Source of the DNA: Homarus americanus
Lineage: Eukaryota; Arthropoda; Malacostraca; Decapoda; Nephropidae
Direction: 5' to 3'
Length of the DNA stretch: 64,000 bases
NCBI RefSeq assembly: GCF_018991925.1
Contig: NW_024735518.1
Coordinates: 237,678-301,677, forward strand
Part shown: positions 34,761 through 45,849 of the stretch, piece by piece
Layout of the letters: each line of letters begins with the position of its first letter
Numbering within the stretch: the stretch's first letter is position 1
The notes under the pieces: model-generated
Databases searched by the model: none
Told to the model about the DNA's origin: nothing
Seen by the model: the letters and a program-made list of their open reading frames with translations, nothing else
Position numbers and translations under genes: made by a program

Positions 34761-35543
34761 TGGACAGGTAACATGGTACAGGTGAGACAACAACACAGGG
34801 TAGACAGGTAACATGGTACAGGTGACAACACAACACAAGGTAGACAGATAACATGGTACAGGTGAGACAACAACACAGGGTAGACAGGTAACATGGTACA
34901 GGTGAGACAACAACACAAGGTAGACAGGTAACATGGTACTGGTGGCACAACAACACAAGGTAGACAGGTAACATGGTACAGGTGAGACAACAACACAAGG
35001 TAGACAGGTAACATGGTACTGGTGACACAACAACACAAGGTAGACAGGTAACATGGTACAGGTGAGACAACAACACAAGGTACACAGGTAACATGGTACT
35101 GGTGACACAACAACACAAGGTAGACAGGTAACATGGTACAGGTGAGACAACAACACAAGGTAGACAGGTAACATGGTACAGGTGAGACAACAACACAAGG
35201 TAGACAGGTAATATGGTACAGGTGAGACAACAACACAAGGTACACAGGTAACATGGTGCAGGTGAGACAACAACACAAGGTACACAGGTAACATGGTGCA
35301 GGTGAGACAACAACACAAGGTAGACAGGTAACATGGTGCAGGTGAGACAACAACACAAGGTAGACAGGTAACATGGTACAGGTGAGACAACAACACAAGG
35401 TAGACAGGTAACATGGTACAGGTGAGACAATAACACAAGGTAGACAGGTAACATGGTACAGGTGAGACAACAACACAAGGTAGACAGGTAACATGGTACA
35501 GGTGAGACAACAACACAAGGTAGACAGGTAATAAGGTACAGGT
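34761..35543. repeat. 40-bp minisatellite, about 19.5 copies
   Basis: The unit is TAGACAGGTAACATGGTACA followed by GGTGAGACAACAACACAAGG. Copies are very similar; variants change TACA to TGCA or TACT, TAGACA to TACACA, and GAGACAA to GACACAA. The unit has no stop on the minus strand in any phase, so three overlapping minus-strand frames of 256-324 codons span the array. They encode the same Cys/Leu/Val-rich periodic peptide with shifted starts and I do not annotate them as genes. Confidence 0.97.
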
Positions 35544-35545
35544 GT

Positions 35546-37716
35546 TTTTGACTAAGTTCCCAAACTAAAAATATCACTAAATCAATTAATGTTGACAAAA
35601 ATCTTGCAGATAGCATCCCTGATCACCATGAGGAATTTAGAGCCTACCTGCAAGACAGACAGCAAAATGAGCTGTTCTTATCCCCTGTCACAGCAGATGA
35701 ATTACTGGCCATCATAAAAATGTCCAAAGATGCAGCAGCAGGCGAATACAATATACCAATAAGCATCATTAAGAAAGTAGCCCACCTGTTCTACACATCT
35801 GTAACTCCTCCTTCACTGGTGGTGTCTTTCCGGATAAACTAAACATTGCTAAAGTTCACCCAGCATATAAAAGCTCTAGGGACAAAGGTCTCTTCATAAA
35901 TTACCGCCCTATATCAGTCCTCCCAGCCTTGAGTAGGATACTGGAGAAGCTAGCATGTGATAGACTAAATTCCTTCTGCAGTATCAGTAACATCCTTGCA
36001 GACTCCCAGTTTGGATTTAGAGCGAGAAGGTCGACTGAGAATGTTCTGCTATCCTTTACTAATGACAACTTAAATTCCTTTGATGACAGTCAGTTCACAG
36101 CCGATACATTCTTGGACCTCTCTAAAGCCTTCGATACTGTCGACCATACCATCCTCCTTTCAAAGCTTGAACATTACGGCGTTAGGGGCCTATCCCACAA
36201 TTGGTTTACTTCATATCTGTCCAACAGGAAGCAGTATGACTCCTCGCCAATCTTGTATAGCGTCCCCCAAGGTTCCATTCTCGGTCTAGCGCTGTTTTGT
36301 TGTACATTAATGACATAGTCCACGCCAGCGCACTCATAAAATACAATTTATTTGCAGACGATAGTATTCTCTATGCCAGCAACTCAGACCTCCATTCCTT
36401 GATGAGAACTATGAACACTGAATTGACTTAATTCAGGACCTGGGTAATACGTAATAAAAATTACCTTAAACCTTGAGAAAACCCACTGCATGATCTTTCA
36501 CAGTAGGAAGAACTTACCCTCACACTTGGACCCCTGTACCTTGGTAATACAGTCCTCAAACGCTAACAAAATACTAAATTTCTCGCAGTTAATGTTGATG
36601 AGAAACTTAACTGGAGAAACCACATGCAAGCCATTCACAGTAAAGTCAATAAACAGTGCAGTATCATGTATCACACTCGACATTCACTCTCTCTCACAGC
36701 AATGAAAGAAATCTATCATGATCTTGTTTACCAACACTTGATGCACTGTCACACACTATGGGGGGCCTCTGGCTCTTCAAAAAGCCAATCCTTGGTTACT
36801 GCACAAAAGAGAGTTGTACAGACAATGACCTACTTGAAAAAACAGATCACACAAACGAAAAATTTGCGAAATTGATAATGTTAAAATTCGAAAATATTAA
36901 CACTTACTGCTGTGCCCTCTTTGTTTACAAATCTATCAATCACTTGCTTGACAATACACTGTAATTATTTCCAGTTCCAGAATAATCAGAGATACAACTT
37001 AAAGCACCCAGAGCTCCTAAGACCACCCCCCATGCGCTCCTCTCAGTTCCAGGCCTCCATAAAATATCACAGTGTGAAAGTGTGGAACAACTTACCCCCA
37101 CCCATCCGAGCAAAGACTACGCTCCCTTCCTATAAATCATCTCGTAAAAAATATCTATTATCTAAGTATTAATAATTCTTGTAATACCTATTATATATAT
37201 ACATGCTTTCATTGTACCATCAAAACCGTTGTATCGGAAATTATCATGTAAATAGATAAAAAAATTACCATTACAATAAAAATATTTGCCAACTAGACAT
37301 AATCCTGACAGCTCTGTCCTCTTGTTGAACCTTAACACTGTGCAACCCATGTTGTTCTGCTTCCTCATTATACTTATGTTTTTTACTTCCACTTTAACTT
37401 ATGTATAATACTTATAATATAAATGTAAAAAAAATAATAATAGTAATAATTAAATAAAATGATTAAATATTGAAGTGATAATCGCAGTAACATACTGAGA
37501 TGTTCTTATTATTAACCCATTCTATGTGTACTATTCCACATGATACTAAATGTTACATAATACTTCCTTTAGATAAATGTACAGTATATATCAGGTGCCT
37601 ACAGGGACCTCAGGTTCTCAACTGGCTCAGCCATGTTAATATTGTTATTATTATCCACTCTGTATCTGTGTTTTTCTGGCTAAATAAACTGTTTCAATTC
37701 AATTCAATTCAATTCT
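35546..37716 (+). mobile_element. LINE with (CAATT)n tail
   Basis: A plus-strand LINE distinct from the CR1-like and C2H2 types. It starts next to the 40-bp minisatellite, spans RT and C-terminal region, has an AT-rich 3' UTR (37175-37690) with several AATAAA-like signals, and ends in four CAATT/AATTC pentamers (about 37694-37716). The motif spelling [17 protein letters not shown] is typical of the L2/Rex1/CR1 superfamily; finer placement is uncertain. No endonuclease remains. Confidence 0.85.
35588..37172 (+). pseudogene. LINE RT pseudogene (L2/Rex1-like)
   Basis: The first frame (35588-35817) covers the linker: LFLSPVTADELLAIIKMSKD. A one-base shift near 35815 leads to [58 protein letters not shown], motif [21 protein letters not shown] (about 36110) and motif [12 protein letters not shown] one-base loss in the LLFLLYINDI segment (about 36295) shifts the frame again before motif C LFADDSILYAS (about 36350). 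Later pieces include VDEKLNWRNHMQAIHSKVN (about 36590), VYQHLMHCHTLWG, and the C-terminal ASIKYHSVKVWNNLPPPIRA up to a stop at 37170. At least four frame breaks. Confidence 0.88.
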
Positions 37717-38261
37717 TCTCTCGGGCTGTGGACGAGAAATTGTATTTAGGACTACTGCTGGTGGTGTTGTGATGGTTTTATGGTAGTGGACTACGGCGGT
37801 AATCCCTGGTTCCTTGTGGTTGGTCCTTCGCAACCTAGACTTGCTACCTGAGCTGCCAGTTTTATCAGGTTTTTATGTTGTTGTTCTGTATATTGTATGT
37901 GTATTTAATGTATAATATAAGAATAATTGGGTAATATTCTGGAGTGTTTTGACAAATGCTTAGTTGTTACTTTTGTTTTGATAATTGCTTATTTTGTTTT
38001 ACTCGTGTTATTCAATGTACCTAATTAACTATCTTAATCCATGCTTAATATAAATGTTATTAAATTACTCAGTTTACATGATAATCTTCTTATCGCTTTC
38101 ATAACTTAAATTTGTCTGTCACGAACAGTGATGCTTGTGTGTGTGTGCTCCTTACTTAGCTGCATCCACGTATTTTAACCCCTAGATTGTTCAATCTGTA
38201 TTTTTTAATTGTCAACTTTGCCTCTACTCAATGTTGTGGATAACAGGGACGGACATCACAA
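37717..38261. other. Anonymous sequence
   Basis: T-rich unique DNA, no feature supported. Confidence 0.55.
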
Positions 38262-38320
38262 TACATACATACATACATACATACATACATACCTCACCTA
38301 ACCTACATACATACATACAT
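38262..38320. repeat. (ATAC)n microsatellite, interrupted
   Basis: About 12 ATAC tetramers interrupted by CTCACCTAACCT. Confidence 0.93.
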
Positions 38321-38789
38321 GTTTTTACCTATGTTACAACCTTGACACTGTAGCTAGACCACAACAACTAATCATGTCATTAAATAACCCTCAAGAATAT
38401 TATGACTCATCACACAATGTTACATCTGTAAAGGAGCTTGACATGTTATGACAATCTAAACAAACCCTTAGCATTATATAGCCCCTTATAGTCTACACAG
38501 ACACGAGACATATTCCTCTTCACAGCAGCTAGATATTTAATACCTTCCCACACAGCAGCCACACGTCAACCTTCCACACTGTAGCTCTCCGACAAGTATA
38601 TCCAGATACAGTTATACTCTCTTTGATGCTTCTATACCCAGACATATTTTCTTAACAGCTAGACAATGTTCTGCTTTTATACTAATGAGTCATAAACTGT
38701 GACACCAAAACAGTATATACATCGACTCTCCATCAGAATGCTTCGACACATGGACGGACTACAAAGACAGATGCCTAGGTATGGTTCCG
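38321..38789. other. Anonymous sequence
   Basis: No feature recognised; the C2H2-finger LINE may begin as early as about 38735 but is unrecognisable before 38790. Confidence 0.5.
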
Positions 38790-39194
38790 GGTATCGGATC
38801 CGATGTGAATCTTGAGCCTTTGGCAGAATCCGTAGTCATGTCTTCAGCTGTAGGAAGCTGGAATGATCTACAAAGTTACATGTATATCGACCAGTGCTCC
38901 TCCCCACAGTGCTATATGACAGCGAGACATAGGTCACATACAGGAGGCACCTCAAGGCAATTGAAAACATTCACCAACACAGTCTACGTTCCATCCTCCT
39001 AGTTCGCTGGGAAGACAAGAGAACAAATGCCAGTATTCTCGCTGACACCAAATGTAGGAGCAACGAGGCTACCATTAACCCTGAATAACTACGTTAGACT
39101 GGCCATGTTACCCTCATTGAAGACAGTAGACTGCCAAAGCGGCTTATTTTACAATCACCTAACAAATAGTAAATGTAACGCTGGCGGGCAACGG
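38790..39194 (+). mobile_element. C2H2-finger LINE, left part of split copy
   Basis: A second copy of the family at 28010-29995. It covers the region after RT motif E: HVFSCRKLE (compare VFSCKELKL in the first copy), VLLPTVLYDSET, a stop, IENIHQHSLRSILLVRWEDK and RTNASILADTKCRS. It stops at ACGGAAAAGGTACAAGGATG (about 39190). The homologous sequence of the first copy continues there with AGTCTTAAGACAAACCTG, and that continuation is found 2.3 kb later at 41528. Confidence 0.9.
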
Positions 39195-39830
39195 AAAAGG
39201 TACAAGGATGTACTCGATTTAGTTCTGTCGAACAGAGAAAACCTCATTAGCAATGTCGAGGTAGGGAACAAATTTGCAAACAGAGATCACAAAGAAATTC
39301 GATTCCAGTTAGATTTTCAGGGAAGACGTTAGGAAAATTCCACTAAAGTACTAGATTTCAGAAGGGCAAACTTTGACAGTTTAAAGAGGCAGCTGAGAGA
39401 GGGGGTGTCGCGTTTGGCAGTGAACCTGACAGATGACACCAACCTGATAATGAAATCTGAGATTGCTGAGTTCCACGACAATTTAAATAGTGAGTTACTT
39501 AATGCACAAAGGCAGAACATACCATACAAAAAACTCAGATCAGACAACAATGACCCTAAATGGATAAATAATTATATAAAGAACATCATTGGCCAAAGGA
39601 AGGCTATAGGTAAAAGGATAAATCGTGGCGAAATTCACCTCCGGGACTATTATAGGGTATTGGCGAGTAGGGTTAAAACCGAGATAAGGAAAGCAAAGAG
39701 GAATAATGAGGTAAGGATAGCAAGGGAGGCGAAGACAAACCTCAAAGGATTCTACCAAATGTATCAAACTAAAACACGAAAAAGATTGGACCAATACGGT
39801 CAGATTCCTCGGCGAGCTCACTGATAACGA
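39195..39830 (+). pseudogene. CR1-like endonuclease C-terminus and linker
   Basis: LDLVLSNRENLISNVEVG followed by NRDHKEIRFQL is the last part of an APE-type endonuclease, the enzyme that nicks the target DNA. The catalytic 'SDH' triplet is RDH here. After a stop at 39330 the same frame continues into the linker with KWINNYIKNIIGQRKAIGKR and VKTEIRKAKRNNEVRIAREA to a stop at 39822-39824. The sequence GKINPKGFYQMYKTKTR-like (here NLKGFYQMYQTKTRKR) links to RT. The N-terminal three quarters of the endonuclease are missing. Confidence 0.85.
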
Positions 39831-39831
39831 C

Positions 39832-41460
39832 GGAGAAATGAGCAATATTTTGAATAAATATTTTTCAACAGTTTTCACCACCGAAAATTTAAACATGATA
39901 CCGAGGCACCGACTCTATTCAGAGATAGTGAAGAAAACAAATTAAGTGAGATAGTAGTGACTAGTAACGATGTTAGTAAGCAAATAGACAAACTAAAGCC
40001 TAATAAGTCACCTGGTCCCGATGAGATATTTGCCAGAGTATTAAAGGAATGTAAGGAAGAGCTTAGTATGCCCTTAGCAAAGTTGTTTAACATGTCCTTA
40101 AAAACAGGTGTAGTACCAGAATCCTGGAGGATAGCGAATGTAATACCGATTTTCAAGAAGGGGGATAGATCACTATCCTCTAACTACCGCCCAATCAGTC
40201 TAACATCAACAGTAGGCAAATTACTGGAAGCAATCATTTCAAACTCTATTCGAAATCACCTGGAGAAGCACAGATTGATCAATGATTCCCAGCATGGCTT
40301 CACAAGCGGACGTTCTTGCCTAACTAATCTATTAACATTCTTTTCATCAGTTTTCGAATCGGTGGACGAGGGGCACAATTATGATAGGGTATATCTCGAC
40401 TTTAGCAAAGCCTTCGACAGAGTCCCCCACGAAAGACTAATTAGAAAGGTAGAAGCTCATGGCATCAAAGGTGACATCCTTAAATGGATTAGGGCGTGGT
40501 TACAGGACAGGAAACAGAGAGTGAGCATTAACGGCCTTAAGTCCCATTGGAGCAACGTCACAATTGGAGTTCCCCAAGGCTCAGTACTTGGACCATTATT
40601 ATTTATTATATACATAAACGACATAGATATCGGCATAGACAGCAACATAAGTAAATTTGCTGATGACACTAAAATAGGACGTGTTATCAAATCTGACGAG
40701 GACTCTGCAAAACTACAGGAAGACTTAAACAAATTTTTCGAATGGTCTAAAAAATGGCAGATGAAATTCAACGTGGACAAATGTAAAGTACTCAGTATAG
40801 GAGATGTAAACAGGGAAACCAGATACCAGATGAACAACGATGCCATAGAGAAATCCGACGGCGAGAGAGATTTAGGAGTAATGATAAGTAGGAACCTTAA
40901 GCCAAGTAAACAATGTGTTTTTGCTCGTAACAAGGCTAATAAAGTACTTGGGTTCATACAAAGGAGTGTTAGTTACAAGACTAGCGAGGTCATCCTAAAA
41001 CTGTATCTTGCTCTTGTGAGACCACACCTGGATTATGCAGTTCAGTCTGGTCACCGATTACAGAATGGATATAGAATCCTTGAAAGAATTCAGAGGAGAA
41101 TGACAAGACTAATCCCGGGCACTAGGAACCTTGAGTTTAGAGACAGGTTAAAGCATCTTAATTTGCACTCCCTTGAGAGACGAGAGCGAGGGGCGACCTG
41201 ATAGAGGTGTAAAAGTGGAAGGCAGGGCTAAACAAAGGGGACATTACTAAGGTACTAAACTATCCAACCAGGAGCGAACTCGTAACAATGGTTTTAAATT
41301 AGACAAATTTAGATTTAGGAGTGAAATAGGTAAACACTGGTTTGGAAACAGAGTAGTGGATGAATGGAACAAGTTACCAAATATCATCATTAACTCGAAT
41401 ACGCTGAACTGCTTCAAACATAGGTTGGATGCTTATATGAGCAATAGGGATTGGGTGTAA
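39832..41460 (+). pseudogene. CR1-like reverse transcriptase, nearly intact core
   Basis: A single open frame of 414 codons (39957-41201) covers the whole RT catalytic core: NKSPGPDEIFARVLKE, NYRPISLTSTVGKLLEAII, QHGFTSGRSCLTNLLTF, motif A YLDFSKAFDRVPHE, motif [21 protein letters not shown], motif C KFADDTKIG, motif D KFNVDKCKVLSIG and motif E DLGVMIS. All catalytic Asp residues are present. The start at 39957 is only the first Met; the protein is continuous with upstream coding sequence (NKYFSTVFTTENLNMIP) broken by a one-base loss near 39901. At about 41043-41085 three scattered base losses garble the FWSPYYRMD block, and a two-base loss at about 41185 ends the frame at 41201. The remaining C-terminus continues out of frame to about 41458. 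Confidence 0.93.
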
Positions 41461-41527
41461 ACGGGACTGCCCAGTATGGGCCAATAGGCCCGCTGCAGTT
41501 TCCTCCATTCTTGTGTTGTGTTCTTGT

Positions 41528-41858
41528 GTAAGACAAACCTGAAAAGGGCTAAATCGACCCCTTAATCTGGGAGACGATCACTCCACGTTGTAACGCTTGG
41601 AGGAGCACCACACGAACTGTTAATACTTTCGGGTTAGCCCTGCTGTATGCTGAAGCAGACAAGCCCCAGCTCCGGAAAAATGCTGCCGCCGCCCCTCCCG
41701 CACTAGATGTAGCCCTCCACACGTGCAACATCTGTGGACGGCCCTGCCGGTCCCGTAACGGCCTTTCGAGTCACATCAGAGTTCACCAACGAAAGTGTCA
41801 TCCTTAATAACTCATATCATTGTATCATAGTTGGATGATTGTCATACTCGATTCCGAG
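41528..41858 (+). mobile_element. C2H2-finger LINE, right part of split copy
   Basis: Continuation of the copy interrupted at 39194, starting AAGACAAACCTGAAAAGG. It encodes the C-terminal end: a Cys-x2-Cys-x12-His-x3-His finger (CNICGRPC, then GLSSHIRVH) at about 41728-41798. The stop TAA at 41804 is followed by the family 3' UTR (AATAACTCATATCATTGTAT) to about 41858. Confidence 0.92.
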
Positions 41859-42536
41859 TACTCGAAATTTTAAAGCTCTTGATTCGGGTTTTAGCACTTT
41901 GGCATTTAATTTTCGAAAAATATCTCAGTTTTGTCATTGTTATTAGTATGTGCCCTACTGATTCTATGTTTTAATGAATTGTCCCTAGAAAAATTCCTTG
42001 TTTTACTATTATGAAGTATGTCTCAGATAATGTTGTATTAATTTCCAGTTTCACGTCATTGTTTCGAATGATGTTCAATTATTTCCAGTTGTTGAACTCC
42101 GTCGTAGTAAACTAAAAAGTTGTCTAAATATAAAGCTAAACATGATATAACCTTAAGAACTGTTAAACAAAAATAGGTGTGTTGATTCCTGATGCAACTC
42201 ACAGCCATCCTTAACCTAGTCTATACAGAACATATGTTTAGTGTATTAATTTATCTTGTGGGGCGTCGGCAGCAAGTGGTGGTTTGCTCAGCTGTTGTAC
42301 CAGAAGGTAATATTCGCATCACTAGTAGTTTCGGTAGTTTCTTCAGCTGCCAGGACTAGTTAACACCCGTGTGTAATTGTTTTCACTGTTGCAGAGGATA
42401 TCTGTATACTAATGCAGTCTCTCTTATCACACTACCAGGATGGCATGTGATAAAACACTGGGTGAGGTCTATGATATCAGTATAATCATGAATACAATTT
42501 AGTTTAAGATAACACCTCCATCGTTGTTTTGATGTT
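41859..42536. other. Anonymous sequence
   Basis: No gene or repeat recognised. Confidence 0.55.
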
Positions 42537-43954
42537 ATCTATGACAACATTACCATTCTAACTGTGATCTATGACAACACTACCATCCTGACTGTAACCT
42601 ATGACAACACTACCATACTGACTGTGATCTATGACAACACTACCATACTGACTGTGATCTATGACAACACTACCATCCTGACTGTGATCTATGACAACAC
42701 TACCATCCTGACTGTGATCTATGACAACACTACCATACTGACTGTGATCTATGACAACACTACCATCCTGACTGTGATCTATGACAACACTACCATCCTG
42801 ACTGTGATCAATGACAACACTACCATCCTGACTGTGATCTATGTCAACACTACCATACTGACTATGGTCTATGACAACACTACCATCCTGACTGTGATCT
42901 ATGACAACACTACCATACTGACTGTGATCTATGACAACACTACCATCCTGACTGTGATCTATGACAACACTACCATCCCGAGTGTGATCTATGACAACAC
43001 TACCATACTGACTGTGATCTATGACAACACTACCATCCTGACTGTGATCTATGACAACACTACCATACTGACTGTGATCTATGACAACACTACCATACTG
43101 ACTGTGATCTATTATGACAACAGCTCACCATCCGACGATCTATGACAACATCACCATCCTGACTGTGATCTGCTATCAACACTACCATCCTTGACTGTGA
43201 TCTATGACAACACTACCTATCCTGACTGTGACTATGTCATCCACTACCATACCGATCAGATCTTATGACAACACTACCATCCTGACTGTGATCTATGACA
43301 ACACTACCATCCTGACTGTGATCTATAACACCATCCTGACTGTGATCAATGACAACACTACCATCCTGACTGTGATCTATGTCAACACTACCCTCCCGAG
43401 TGTGATCTATGACAACACTACCATACTGACTGTGGACTAGTGATGACTAATTTCCTGAGGTGATCTATGACAACACTACCATCCTGACTGTGATCTATGA
43501 CAACACTACCATCCTGACTGTGATCTATGTCAATACCATCCTCCCGAGTGTGATCTATGACAATACTACCATCCTGACTGTGATCAATGACAACACTACC
43601 ATCCTGACTGTGATCTATGACAACACTACCATCCTGACTGTGATCTATGTCAACACTACCCTCCCGAGTGTGATCTATGACAACACTACCATACTGACTG
43701 TGATCTATGACAACACTACCCTCCCGAGTGTGATCTATGACAACACTACCATACTGACTGTGATCTATAACAACACTACCATCCTGACTGTGATCTATGA
43801 CAACACTACCATCCTGACTGTGATCAATGACAACACTACCATCCTGACTGTGATCTATGACAACACTACCATACTGACTGTGATCTATGTCAACACTACC
43901 CTCCTGAGTGTGATCTATGACAACACTACCATACTGACTGTGATCTATGACAAC
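42537..43954. repeat. 30-bp minisatellite, about 47 copies
   Basis: The unit is ATCTATGACAACACTACCAT followed by CCTGACTGTG. The main variants are CATACTG, ATGTCAAC, ATCAATG and CCCTCCCGAGTG. The unit length is a multiple of three, so long plus-strand frames arise (42564-43145, 43204-43440, 43460-44047) with a ten-residue period containing YDNTTILTV. Units near 43110-43260 are rearranged and break the frame. Confidence 0.97.
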
Positions 43955-44586
43955 TGTTACGAGTTGGGGATTTATAATATAGTTAAACGTCTACCCAGAT
44001 CCCAACAGGTAACAACGCAACAAAAAACAAAGACAATCGGACTATAAAAGGGTAGACAAAGGATGAGAGCTTTTGTTGTGTATAATAAAGTACCATAAAT
44101 TCCTTAACAAAACATTCAGCTATCTATAATTGACCCTTAACCATACTTAACCTAAACATTAACAGTATATACATATTAATACTACATAGGATAATTTGAA
44201 GCAAGTGGACGTGGGGGAGGCAATACAAGATTACAAATACTTAAGTGAGGAGCTGAGATGGCTGACGAGCAAGGCTGAGTAATGTAGAAGACGGTAGGTA
44301 GTCACTGTGCCGTAGGTTTCCAGGATAGGTGATCCTGTGGTCACTTCCCAGAGCCAAGTGCTCTCTCCTCGAATTCGAGCTGACAAAGAAGACTTGGAGG
44401 AAGTGACGCAACAACCAGGATATGGAGAAGGGAAACCCCGGAGTGGTAACTAAGACGAGTCATACTCGTGTCTCGTCCCTAGATGGCGTTGCTCGTGGTG
44501 CTGGGTAGGTAGATCAAGACAATAGATGGCGTGGTTCGTAGTGCTGGGTAGGTAGATCATGACAATCGGTGGAGGGGTTCGTAACA
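43955..44586. mobile_element. 632-bp solo LTR inserted in minisatellite
   Basis: The 30-bp array is interrupted by unrelated sequence that begins TGTTACGAGTTGGGG and ends GGGGTTCGTAACA. The first and last eight bases (TGTTACGA / TCGTAACA) are perfect inverted repeats with TG...CA ends, as in retroviral-type LTRs. It is flanked by a 4-bp direct repeat CAAC (43951-43954 and 44587-44590), and the minisatellite resumes in register afterwards. There is no coding sequence inside. A 43-bp internal tandem duplication lies at 44481-44565 (AGATGGCGT...GGTAGGTAGATCA). Orientation is plus if the TATA and AATAAA motifs are real. Confidence 0.88.
44043..44089 (+). promoter_or_regulatory. Candidate LTR TATA box and polyadenylation signal
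   Basis: TATAAAAG at 44043-44050 and AATAAA at 44084-44089 lie about 90-130 bases into the solo LTR. This order is usual for an LTR promoter and polyadenylation signal, with a very short transcript end region between. Motif-based inference only. Confidence 0.4.
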
Positions 44587-44735
44587 CAACACTACCATCC
44601 TGACTGTGATCTATGACAACACTACCATCCTGACTGTAATCTATGTCAACACTACCCTCCCGAGTGTGATCTATGACAACACTACCATACTGACTGTGAA
44701 CTATAACAACACTGACATCCTGACGGTGCTCCAGA
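44587..44735. repeat. 30-bp minisatellite, right remnant
   Basis: About five units of the same array continue after the solo LTR and then degenerate (CCTGACGGTGCTCCAGACAG). Confidence 0.93.
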
Positions 44736-45849
44736 CAGTCACTCTGAACAGTCCCCTAACATCCCGTACTGCTAACTTTACGACTGCTGTAACTGGATTC
44801 CAAAATCTGTGGATTAGACAAGATTTGAGGTACAGTGAGAGACTCGTCCTAAGTCCTCAACAAAATAATGAGGCTTCATACCAGGGGGCTTGGCTAAGCG
44901 TACGAAATAAGCACAGGGTCCAGGCTGCGTATATGCATATAATTTAAATTGAACATCATTACAGGTACAAGTCTTAACATTCTCAAAGAGTTGTCAGACT
45001 TTTGTGGCTGTAATTGAGGTTATACGAACGTAACCAATTACGGTAGTCACAGTAAATTTTACACGATTTGGGCTGTTGTTGTAGTGTCTTCGTTTATTCA
45101 AGAATTTTAGAAGGGTGCACATACCATCTTATCAGAACACATGTAAAGTATTAATGTCTTAAAATCCGCCCTCAGATATGTACAATATAGTACATGAAAG
45201 AATAAAATAATTTTCTGTGCGAGGTCGCATAAACTACGTGTGCTGAGGTGTTGAACAGCAAACACGAAGTGTAGTGTGGGTGTTATGAGGGCCCTCATGT
45301 GGTGCAGTTGTAATGACCACGGTCGTACACATCAGTTACCGTAAAATCAGACGATTCATATTACGCTCAATTGCCCACAAAACATGTAGCTATGCTTTCT
45401 TTATTTGAGTCCCCTATCTGAGGCGTTCGTTTTCTCATTACTTCAGGATGTCTGAGTCTTCCGTTTTCTCTCAATCTTAGAGTACACCCTAGACTTCGTT
45501 ATTCCTTGGTATAAAGATACCGAATTTGAAATTGCAACTGTGGTGGTATATGTTGGTTATAGTTGGAACATTCAAGATCCATTGTGAGTGATGTTGAAAG
45601 CTTCAACTGTCTTTATTGTTAGTAAAACTTGTCAAGTAAGTGAGCATCGAGTCTGTCAGTATGAGTGGCATATCCTTACATCGTCCTTGGGGATAGCCAT
45701 GAGTTTCCAAGTGCTACTGAAGTTAGATTATTTTGATGCCCAAACATCAGAGAATCTCATGCTTGTAGTTTAGCTAGTGTCAGTTGTCTATTTAAGAAAG
45801 TCATTAATCTCCTGAAAAGATTCTGTCAAACTCAAAATCTCCAAGACCA
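44736..45849. other. Anonymous sequence
   Basis: No supportable feature in about 1.1 kb. Confidence 0.55.

Larger units (their letters stand above)
39195..41527 (+). mobile_element. CR1-like LINE nested in C2H2-finger LINE
   Basis: The longest CR1-like copy in the window. It begins inside the endonuclease domain, continues through linker, RT and C-terminal region, and ends in a degenerate TTCTTGTG tail (41506-41527). It is flanked on both sides by halves of one C2H2-finger LINE that are contiguous in the uninterrupted copy at about 29640-29670. A few bases of the target are missing and no long target duplication is seen. Confidence 0.93.

Noticed and set aside
34548..35616. Three minus-strand frames of up to 324 codons
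   Set aside because: All are readings of one 40-bp tandem unit in three phases.
40457..40957. 166-codon minus-strand frame
   Set aside because: Antisense shadow of the CR1-like RT, whose motifs are clear on the plus strand.
42564..44047. Plus-strand frames of 193-195 codons with YDNTTILTV repeats
   Set aside because: Explained by a stop-free 30-bp repeat; the frame is broken at rearranged units and runs into the solo LTR.
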